Origin: Linyphia triangularis
Lineage: Eukaryota > Arthropoda > Arachnida > Araneae > Linyphiidae
Assembly: GCA_963978545.1 (NCBI GenBank)
Contig: OZ021723.1
Span: forward strand, 99,418,002 to 99,482,001
Reading direction: 5' to 3'
DNA: 64,000 nt
The notes beneath the pieces are model-generated. The model did no database searches. It was given only the letters and a program-made list of their open reading frames with translations, and had not been told where the DNA came from. The translations under genes and the position numbers were made by a program. Positions 26,401 through 38,400 of the stretch are shown piece by piece (position 1 is the first letter of the stretch; each line of letters begins with the position of its first letter).

Positions 26401-29400
26401 ACGGATTTAAATATAACGGATTCCATGCTACATGATGGGAATGCTCAAGCACCGTTTTTCTCGCTTAGCACCTCCTCAACCATGATATTTTAATAACGGA
26501 TGTTAGCTTTGGCACAACAAAATGGTAGGTTATTGTGCTCAAACTTGCATGGAGCTTTTTAAGGAAGGAGGACATAACATTTCACTGGTTAAAAGGTATA
26601 GAGGTACAGATATGCCGGATGTATTTTAAAAAATATACATATCTTACATTGTTGTTTAAATGTTCGTTTTGTTTAATATCAGAAACGTTTTAGAAAAAAA
26701 AAAACTTTTATCGTTTTCATCATATTCATAGCTGTTGTGGTTTTCACATCCATTGATTTCGCACGTCCCACAAGCTGTTGAACAGTGCAGGCTATTACGC
26801 TTGCATCCACATCGTAATGTAGCACTGTTTTTTGTGCAGGAACATCATATCTCATATTGAGTAAATAATCTGGAGCTGGTGGTAAGTCGTAGAGTATTGA
26901 GTAGTAAAATTTTTTACATACCAACCATATTCTTATGGTTTGATTCTTTCTTTAGTACCTTTCTATATATATATATTTATAAATATGTTCGATAACTAAA
27001 ATATTTTGTCAATGAATCGGTTGGGATCAGACGTTCCAGTGCAACAACTGATTTTGCTGCAGTTATCTTTGCTACTAACATTTGAAGTTGGTCTTTGGAT
27101 TTCAAAAACCGGCAGTCATACAAAAAATGCATTGCTTTTCTACCTGCGACAGTGATTTCTGAATGTAGGCATGAATCAGAACAAAATATTTTTGCAACAG
27201 AGCGGAGCTCTGTCCTTCATCAGTTTGGCAAATGCTGAAGATTTCTCAGTTGGAAAAATTCTGGATGTAGTATCGCAGCCCGTGAAGGCATGCAGAAACA
27301 GCAGCAAATTTCAGCTTCACAACCTAATAGAGATTGCATGTTGAGGATATTATATACTGGCTTTGAAATTGATCCATGTCTTATACCACTACGATAGTAA
27401 AGCTTGAATCCCTTATCCAAGGATAAGATTTACCACGCTTTGGCGTGGTAAAGAAGCAGAATCAGCAAATCGGTATTTTCTCCTATTATAGCTGTATGAA
27501 TATGTTCTGAAGATGAAACTGCGGTACGAACAATGTCCACATCAGTATCCCAGTCTGCGTTATGAACAGTACAATCTTGTTTCTTCAGCAAGCCACCAAT
27601 GAAAGCAATTAGGTCTTGCTTGTTCTTTCCGTTGGCTAGAAACTGTTCCTTTTTGCCAACGAACTTTATGCATGGGCAAAAATTAACATCTCTACTGGTC
27701 TTTGCGTACCATCGTCTGAGAGCCTTATCCTAGATTATAGGGGAACCCAATGTAGCCATCAAAAGCAAGGACAGCTTTCCCATACTTTTTAAGAGTAAAT
27801 TCAGCATACAACATTGCAATGTTTTCGTTACCTTATTTTTTTTTTTTTTTTTAATCAGTTACTCTTTCTTATCATTAAAAAACTGACAAGATTTTAAAAT
27901 TATTGGCTCTATTTCTATCGCATTAAAATGTTTCTTCTCATTCCAGTGGATGGCTATGTATACAAGCTGGTTGAGTGGTATGACAGGCTGGGTGAAGAGC
28001 ATTCCAACTTGGTTGACATATTTGAGGCAACAGTTCCAGATGCTGTCAGAGCCATTGAAATTTCAAGCAAGGTAAATATCACACTCATCTTTATTTAGCA
28101 CTGTGTTGACTAAGACTATATGATCAATATTAATATATCCTCATGTTCAAATTTTGTTTTTTCTTTAATTAATCTGAAATAACAGATTTTTTAAATTTTT
28201 TTTGCTTAAAATGATACAAGCTTTAAAAAAATTTGGTGCTCAGTTGAACAAAATTTAAACATATTCAAGTAAATAGCCAACTACTTAAAAACATACGAGA
28301 TAACAGAACCTGGAAATCAGGGAAATGTCAGAGAGCTTTTTGATTCTGGAAAAAATCAGGGGACTTTTTAAAATTTTGCAAAAATCAGGGAATTTTTCTA
28401 TTGCTCTGAAGGTATGTTTCCCTGTTCATCTGTATTTTGGCACCGTTTTCCCGAAGAATTGTGGTAATCGTTAGAAATTCCATTGAAAAAATTGGGAAAA
28501 TTTGAAAAAAAAGTTTGCCGTAAAATCAAGGAATTTATTTATAAATCTATCGGGTAATTTTTTTTCCTGAATTTTGTGCCACCCTGAAAAATTACTTTAA
28601 ATTTATTTATAAATTGTGTATAATTTTGCTTGTTTTAGTCTTTCCCCATAAATATATTTTATATGCACCTATTATTACATTTGAGTTGCATTATTAATTC
28701 TATTTTCAGTATTTATTATGAATTTGTAAGCATGAAATTATTTGTTAATGTTGTAAAAAAAAAATCACAACTCTAAAGGGTCATTCCACCGTCAACGTGC
28801 AGGACATTCAGTCTACATTTTAAACTATATTTGCTAGTAGATTTTTTTCATTAAAACGATTTTTTAGAATTTGTTGTGGTCTGAGTAGGGTGATTTTATA
28901 AGCAAAAAATGTTTCCTAAACTTTTTTATAATTCCCAAGTTTTTTAATTAAACGCAACTGTCACGTGCAGAACACACTAATGTCCTGTTTCCGTGGAATA
29001 ATGTGTCGTGGCCTTAAATGAAATGTCTGCTAATTCAACAACATGAAAGAAAAACTAATGATAATACCTCTTTTAACAAATAGAAATCCAATTACAAATT
29101 ATCTTTCATTTGGAAAGTCATTCTTTATTTTCTTGATTGACCTTTAAATTAAATGTCAATTGTTTAGAACCATTTTAAGTTTGTGAAGAAAACTGCTATT
29201 TTCTTAAAAAATAATATTATGACTGACGACTAAAAATGAATTGATTCTTACTGAAAATATCCATGTAACACTCACTGCAATAAAATTTTAAATATGAAAA
29301 CTAAACACAGCGTTCTCACGGTCCTTGAAAAAATTTCGATAAAATTTGGTCCTTGGAAAAAAGGATAGTTTCCATGAATTTTTAAGCAACCGACAATAAT

Positions 29401-32400
29401 TTCTATCTCTGCTTTGTATTATAATGTTTAAAGTATGTAATTTTATGGTCCTTAAATTTTTTCTTTAATAAGAATGGAAAGCCTGTACATTGTTTGGTAC
29501 TTTCTTACACTATCCACTTCTCTTATTTGTACAAATGAAAATTATTGAATTGAACGATATTCTAAACTAAGTCGACTCAACATGATTGCAGAAGTGGTAA
29601 ATAATGTTCTCTTGCTTTTCAGCACAAATCTCTGTACGTGTCTTCTGACTATGTGTTACGTCAATTTGACCTGGTGATGTGCAAAGGACGCTTTGCCAAC
29701 TGCCTCCGCTGCATCCAAGACCCATACTGTGGATGGGACAAGGAACGTGGAGAGTGCAAACCTTACATGAATGGGTGAGAAGCTTTCATTTTTCCACTCA
29801 CGTCGGTTAATTAAATTTTACTAATCTTGGTATTCCTTTCTTTTCAAATACTGCATCTTTTTTTAAATCCTTTATATTAACTTCGATTTTGTTTTGTTTG
29901 TGTGTGTGTGGCTGCCTGGCAAATCTGCTGAAGCCTAATTAATGATCGGGTTGAAACTTGGCAGGTAGATTTGATGTCGATGACAAGGCATCCTAACTAG
30001 TTTTGGGGGGGTGTCACTGTCACTAAAAGTTCACTTTTACACACTTTTCTATCTTAAGAGTACTAATAAACCAACTTGTCGTTATCCAATCACACTGAGG
30101 TTGGATTGTTACAATGATTGTAAGATTGCATTCTATCAAGTTTTGGGGGCTGTCATTGTCACTAAAAGGTTGCGTTTTCGCATGTTTCTATCTTCAGAAT
30201 ACTTATAAACCAACTTGCCATCATCCAATCTCTCTGAAAATTGGCAGATAAATTCGTTGTCAATAAAGTTGCAATATATCAAGTTTTGAGGGCTATAACT
30301 GTCGCTAAAAGGTCACTTTTACACACCTTTTTATAACCATTTAGGAATGCTAATAAATCCCATTTAACCGTTCATTGTTTTGAAGTTCTTTCCTGTTGCC
30401 AAAATTATTTTAATCAGAAGAGATAAAAGATAATTGGGCGCGAATTCATAAATTTATTACAGAGTAAGTCCTCTCAATTCAATGTTGTAACACTGAAAGT
30501 GAAATAATTTTAACCAATCATTGTTGAAACTCGTTCCCGTTACCAAAAATGTTTTAATCAGAATTGAATGCTAGTGCATAAATTCCCATTCAATTTTATT
30601 AAATAAATTTTGAAATGTAGTTTGCCGCATATTTTTCTGGTAGAAATGTTTTTAATATTTAAAATTAGATCCAAACACCAAGCACACACTGACAACAGAA
30701 TGGTTGCTGGATTAATGAATATAAAAATTGGCAATACATATTAAGGATTTAGATTAAAAACTTTGTTTTTATTGGCTATATTATTAGGAGCGTATAATAC
30801 TATTTAATGTGTTATTTGCTAAGCATGTTATATTTTATAAAACTAATGCCTGGAACTTTTTTTATCTTTTTTAGGTTGCTGCAAGATGTAACCAATGCAA
30901 CTCCTGGAATCTGTGATAATTGTGAGTAAAGCTTCAAACATGCATTAACTGTTGTTATTATCATAATTTTTTTTGTTTAGTAATATATAGATAAATCATT
31001 TTAACATTCCTGGATTTTAGTTGATTAATTGAAAATATATATTACACATGCCTGCAGAATTATTTTCATACAGCAAGAGAGTTAATTTTTTACTATAACT
31101 TTGATTTTTCAATTGGCTATCTTTATGAAATTTTAATTTATAGTTATATATTAAATTTCTTATCAATTGAATATTTTAAAAATTTATCATACTTATTGTC
31201 TCATACCAGTTTTCTCCTCTATATTTAAAATTTTCAAAATTCAGGGGAGTGCACTCCCTTGCACCTTCCTCCCATAACTTTACATTTAAATCTGATTTAC
31301 AATTTATGAATATATTGCTATTGAGTCTGAAAGCGTAGATTTTTCAAAATAAGAAACACATTTCAAAAAGTATTTCAATAAAATTTGTGAACCACCAAAT
31401 AATTCATGTGAAATGTGAATTTAAAATGTCAAATTCTGTTCTATATAGAAAATGATTATTACAGTGTTCTCTTTAAAAAGTGTTTTTATGTACGTACCTT
31501 GAATCTCCGGGACTTTGACGATTGCAGGTTTCGTAAAATTCTGGACTTCAAAACACATCATTATTTATGCGCAAAATCAATTAAAGTATACAAATGGAAT
31601 AAACTAAGAAAAAAACTTATATAACTTCATGTGGTTCTGAAAAACATTTGTTTTAAGATTACCTGTTTTAATAGTTTTGACTTTTGGCCAAACTTATTTC
31701 CGGTTGTTCGAATCCCATTATTTTCGATTTTGAAATTGTCTCTTTGCCCTAGTCCTTTAAATGCAGTACCTAATGCTTCAACTAACTGGTCTTTGGAAAT
31801 TTTATCGTTAACCACTTTTATTAGGTTGTCATCAGTTTCGGATACGGACGAATTTCCTTTAAAAAAAAATTAAAAAAGAGAAATGCTGAAATGGTTTGGA
31901 TTTTGGAAGTTCAGATTTATGATATTTTACTGTAGTACAATGTTAAGTTCTGTAAACCACTGTTTTAATCCTTATTTTGTGTACAACAATTTATGTCGCT
32001 CACCTTTTACTTAAAATGTCTGCATTCAAATGTTATTGTTCAAACCCACCTTTTTCAGAAATAACTTCCACAACAAAATGTTTTTGTTATGATTTGCTTA
32101 AAAATGTTTTCTAGTGTTTCAAGATAGCAATATTTTGACCCATTTTGAACATCAACTACTCATTTATTAAAAAAAGCTCATAAATATAGGAATCAAACTC
32201 ACTCGCATTCTCTAACTAGGTCGTACATTCCAATACAAAATATTGCCTTTAAGTGTCCTACCAGCAACCTCCATTGTAGTGGTACAAATGCAAATTTCTT
32301 TGATTCCAGTTGTAACTTCTAGATGTATTCTGAAGGCAATTTGTGTTCACTGACTTAAAAAGTAACTTTTCAAGACAGAGATATCAAATTGTCTTAAGAG

Positions 32401-35400
32401 AACTATTGTTACGTTGGTTCTCGAAGAGTCCAAAATATACACCAACATTGAAAAACCTAATATACTTTTTCAGTAAAATGGCCAAAATAGGAAGTGGTTA
32501 ATTCAACACACAGTGGTACATGTTCACCTCTGAGAGTGAGTCAAGATATTTATGTCAGCGAATCAAATGGGGGGACTTGGTTCCCCTTGTTTTCACAAAG
32601 AATTATAAAAATACTGATTTTCTTTTTTCTTGTGTTTATAATCTTTGAAACCTTCTCCTTATTCTGGCAAGTTTTTTAGCTGATCCGATTACTGCAATTG
32701 CATAAAAATGGTACTTTTTGTGGAGAATTTAGCATTGCTGTAATAGCTCCTTTGATGATGTTTCGAATGCATTTTTCTCAGTTCAGGTTTTTTGGAATTC
32801 CCACCTTACTAAAAATGCTAAAACTCTAGTAAATATAAATGAAATTACTTGAATTTTTTTTTTTTTTTTATTTTTTTTTTTATTATTTTAAAGGTCTTCT
32901 TGACAAAAAGAGACATGGTTTTTGGAATAAAACATAAACTCTTTTTTTTTTCGAATTTAAATATCAAAATTTTTTCTTTTTTTATGATTTTTTTTACCTA
33001 TAGGTATAGTATTTAACATTTCACTCCAAAACTATTTTACTAATTCAAAATCCGATGCCTAAAAGCTTAGAGTATATTACTAGATTTTTTTTTTTAATCG
33101 GGAAAATATTGAAAAATAAAAAAGATAGAATTTAAAATTTTGTGAATTGTTTTGAAAATTTAAAGTAAATACAGGGTTTCCGCACATATGAAAAGTCAGG
33201 AAATGTCATGAAAAATCATGAATTTGGACATTGAGTTAATTTTGTCATGGGAAGTCGATTTTGAGCCAAAAAATGGCCTTAAGTCATGGAAATACAGTGA
33301 ATTTCATGGATTTCTAAACATTTTAAGTAAAATCACGTAATTGTGATGTCATAAACGGCATGATTGCTATTCAGCTCACCGAAAATTCATCTATGTTTTT
33401 ATTTACGTTTTGACAGAAACAACGGTCACAGTTAAAAACCGCTTTCCAATTAAAACATTTCTGAACTTCAAATTTGTGACATCACACAAGTAAGGTCTCA
33501 TAGGTGAATTTTTTTTATATAATTTGAGAACTGAATTGAACAGTTTTGATAACCTTATGTTTAAATTTTTTTTTATTTTTGGTCCATCTTTTTTCTTCTG
33601 TTTTGCATTTTTGATATCAAAACATTAGATTTTTTTATATAATTTATTATTATTGACTTATTCTTTCTTAAAATATTTCTTTATTATTAAAGATCGATTA
33701 GCTTTTTCAACACTAAAATATCAAGGAATGAAAAGTTATTTTTCCCTTTTTCCTCCGATTTGGAAGTTACTAAAACAAGAATGTTTTACTTGATTTTTAT
33801 AAAGTTTTATTTTAAATTGTTTTATGGTACATTGATTTACTTTCTATCATCGTGTTAGTAAAATTCATATAGGTTATTATTTTGTGTGCGATTTTGATTT
33901 CTTGAGTAATGGAAAATTATTTGCTTCTGTCTTGAAAAGTCATGGATTTGTGACATTTTATTTTGGTAGAAACCATGTAAACATTTGCCTTTCTCTCTGT
34001 GTAGGTGTGAAGAACAAGCCCATGCATGTGTACTGGGGCCAGAGTGTTCACCTGTCGTGCGCCATCCACATGCCCGACATCGAGAGCATGGGCCTGGGCC
34101 CACTGCGGTGGTTCCACTACTCCAGAGAGAAAGGGAAGTACGCCGTTCTCCATCGCAGGGACAAGTACATACACACTGCCGACCACGGGCTGGTCGTGCT
34201 GGCAGTGGGGGAGAGGGACGCAGGCAGGTACGACTGCAAGCTGGGAACTTCGACGCTCTGCTCCTTCAACATCACTGTGGACACAAGTGAGTGGCATTGT
34301 TTTAAAAGATATCGCAGACATCAGTTCAGTCGATTTAGTGGTTTCAGTTTTTCTTAAATCCTTTATATTAACTTCGATTTTGTGTGGGGCTGGGTACGTC
34401 GATGTTGGGCAAGTCTGCAAATGTCTAATTGACCCCCTTGCAGTCGTCCAATCGGGCTGAAACTTGGAAGATAGATTCGATGACAGTGCATTCTATCAAG
34501 TTTTGATGGTTGTCACTGTCACTAATAGGTAGCTTTTATGGAATAATAATAAATCAATTTGCTGTCATCCAATCAGGCTGAAATTACATTTAACCAATCT
34601 TTGAAGAAACGTTTTCCTGTTGGCAATATTGTTTCAATAAATAATAAAATTGTTTTAATGAGAATAAATAAAAGATATGTGAATGCATAAAATCCTATTC
34701 ATTTTTAATGAATAAGTTTTGAAAAGTAGTTTCTTGCATAGTTTGCTGATAGACAGGGCTACAGAAAAATATTTTCTTCCTGCATACACAAATACCATTA
34801 CCAAAAATTTCCTGCGAGTCTGTGCGCTTTAAATTATACAGCTACAGAAATTTAATTTTTATGTACTATTGAGGATATAAAGTTGTTTAATTCAAAACCT
34901 TCTTGGCATTTATTTTGGAAGCATCAGACTTGCAAGATAAACATTGGTTTCCAATGGCAAATTTTCAGCTTCAATATTAGGGTCATTAGTACTGGGTTGG
35001 CTTCAAGGTTGAACTTGTGAAACTGAAGCAAACATTGATGCTTGTCCAACATGCCTCCTTTACTAACTGTTTTCATTTTTGTGATTTCGATTTAAATGAT
35101 GGGAATAATTTTGCGCCAACATTTCTTTATTGCAAATACAGCATTTTATTTTCCTTGTCTTACTTGGATAGCTCCTTTTTATTTTAAAGAAAAATGTGGT
35201 TTCTTTTAAATTACAATGAAATATCTCAAGAATTCTTTCAAATTAAAAAGAAGATTGAAGGAAATAAACTCGCAAGTGCCAAAAACTCAAGATGCAAATG
35301 GATTGAAAAAGTTACAGTAAAAGAAAAACTTGTAATTGCATGTTTCACTAGGTTCAGATTCCAAAATTAGGAAATGAATCCCTACGGCTGTCAACACTTC

Positions 35401-38400
35401 TCCCTTCCCCGCCCAACCTAACTAGAATTTCTCCTTTTTCCTAGAAGTAACTGGTGGGGAACTATATGGGGAATAGCAATCCTGCGGAACGATGTTGCTC
35501 TTGCTGGAATGCGGATCGCTCGATCTGTTTAGCGCATAGAAGGAAAAAAAAGAAAAGGGGGAAAAAAAGACTTGATTTTAATTTCTTGCGGGATATGCCG
35601 ATTTCCTGCGTACGTCCATTTTATCGGACTCTGCTGATAGAGATGTGTTTATTATTTAAAATGAGATGCCAATACCTAGCATATGCTGGCAACAGAATTG
35701 GGATTTTGTTAAGGAATATAAAAATTGGCAATGGGGGATGTAAAGGATTTATAATAAAAACTTTTTTATGGGTTATATTATTTGTTGTTGTTCGAAAGTT
35801 GTACTGATATAAAAAAGAGAAAGCAGACAGACAACTGTAATTGCCAGTTCAAATTATATTGTAATGGGACTTTTTAGTTACTGTATGCAGACACATCTGT
35901 AATTCAGAAATAAGGGACCTCCCTTTTACAAGCAAGTTCATCAAAGTTAACTTACTGCTACATCTCTTATTATTGCTGCTATTTAAAAATTATTATTTCC
36001 ATCATTTAAAGCCTTGTGTCAGAAAAACACTCAAATTGCATGAAAGATAGCCATCTTGGAGGGTAATTGAATACAGAAGCTGGTTGATTACTGCCTCACA
36101 AGGTGATGCTGCTAGAATAGTATATAATTCAAAGGGGAGAATCGTGTGACAGATTTGTGATATCGATATTCATACAATTACTTCTCCATTTAACTTCAAA
36201 AGTGGTTGTTAGTCGTTTACTACCTCATACACTCAGTGCACTGATTTCAATTAGAAAAGAAGGGCAATAGTATTACTTCAATATATTTTATATTTTGTTT
36301 CATCAAATGAATGGTAATTTAAAAAGAAAATAAAAAGTGGCTTTTTAATTGTTAACTATGAAAATTTTTTCTTTTAGTGGCCCTTTAAAATTGTAGCCTG
36401 TTGGAGAAAATGATAAATTCTATAATTTCCTCTCTCTTTTTTTTTTTTTTTTTTTTGTGGCATTGCATAAGTATTGAAATGAGCTGCCTTGCTAAAGGTA
36501 GCACAATTTCATAAATTTTCAAGCATTTACATTGTAAAAATGGCACATTTTCATATTTTTTTAAGCAATGCTCCAGTTAATTTTGTATGTGAAAAGAAAT
36601 TATATTTAAGAAGATTCCACTATCTTAAAATCCTCAGTATTTTCATTCTTTTAAAAGAATGCATAATTTTGATTGGATTCTCTAGAACAACATTTCTTGC
36701 CTAAATAGTTTTACGAGTTGTATTTACTTCTTTAACTTTTATTTCCTAAAAATACAAAAAGAGTTTTCTTGCATGTATAATTTATTTAAATGGACTTGCA
36801 ATGTTCATTTGAATGCACATGTGATGTTTATTTGAATAGACTTGTGATGTTTATTTGAAACGACTTGTGATGTTTATTTGAATAGGCATGTGATGTTTAT
36901 TTATCTGTTTCAGAAACTTGCAGTGCCCCCACAGAAGCAGAGTATCGCAAAGTGTACTCAGACTGGTGCCATGAGTTTGAGAAATATAAACTGGCCATGA
37001 AAACATGGCAAAATAAACAAGCAGTAAGTATCCAATCTCACAGTCATTTAGCTGAACATAAAGTGTAACTGTTTCACTAAATGCAATCCTTTCATTTAGT
37101 GCTTTTTGTTGAATGATATCTTCATTTATGGGGGATCTTATCTTATTATAATCACTAGAGATAAATACTCTTAGTTACAAATACATGTAAAGAACATAAA
37201 CATCTATATTCGAAGTATGATCATTTATACTGACCTATTTTAATCTTAGATTCTTTAAATGGTTAATGAATGTAAAAGTATAGTAAACTTACTTACAAAG
37301 TTAGATTAGTTTTTTTTCCTTAAAGAAAGTCAATTATATATATTTATGTAAATCTGCACAATTCAGAGCAGTTATTTTTCTTCACTGTATGTACAAATTA
37401 CACTTCTTATTGTAAGTCAATCTATTGAAGTAGAAAGATGCCGGTCTGGTTTGTTTTTCATGCAGTAAAATAATTTTTTTACTTTGTAAAGGTTAGTTAA
37501 TCTATTAAAACTCACTTGATTTTCAATGCATTACATTTTTTACTGATACTCGTTAATATTTAGTAATACATTTTTTTGCCTTCATTCCTACATTTACTTG
37601 TTGTAACCTAACTTGTTATAATAATTATAACTTAAATTATTATGTTTCTCTCGCTCAATCAAATATTCTTTATTCATTCTGGAACATACAACCCTCCAAT
37701 TTAAAAAAAATATTATCTTAACCTATTGCTTGTATAAAAAATGTGTTGCTTCAGTGATCATTTTAGACTGTGATTTCTTATTAGACTGACTGTTTAGGTA
37801 CCTCATCAAACATCATTCTAATTTTTTTTATAGAATATGGAAAAAAGTTAGTAGATCATGAATCCATTGGACTGCCTAGGCAAAAATGGCCAAAAATCGA
37901 CTTCAAATGAGTTGAACTAAATCTGATTGCCAAATATGTAATAACTTACCAAAAAGTTAACTCACTTTTTCGTCTGGTAACCCACCTCATTTTGATTTTC
38001 AGTGAGGAATGTCGCAGACGATTTCTGGTCTCTGGTCGGAAAACTTTCATGTTTTAAAAGTAAGCCATATTGTCAACATTACTTACGTTATCAGTGACGT
38101 AACATTTATTGCCAACTTGGCTCACTTGCAAAAAATGCAAGTAGGCCGTCGCCAGATATCTGAATCGTCTGCAACCTTCTTATTTGAAAACTAAAGAGTG
38201 AGGGGTTACCAAATCAAAAAAGAATGCTCCATATTTTTCAAGTCATTGCATATTTGGCAATCGGATTTAGTTCGATTTAGTTGAAGTCGATTTTTGACCA
38301 GTTTCAGCCATTTTTGCCACAGCAGACCAGTGGATTCATGATCTACTAACTTTTCTCTAGATTCTATTAAAACATTCAGTCACCTCTCGGGACTATATTC

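Noticed and set aside
28780..29010. Possible TIR element with gtcattccaccg and its partial inverse
   Set aside because: The inverse match is too short and interrupted to define ends.
33855..34460. Several long frames on both strands around the Ig exon
   Set aside because: Shadows of the GC-rich Sema-2a exon; only the frame with the Ig motif matches neighbouring exon phases.
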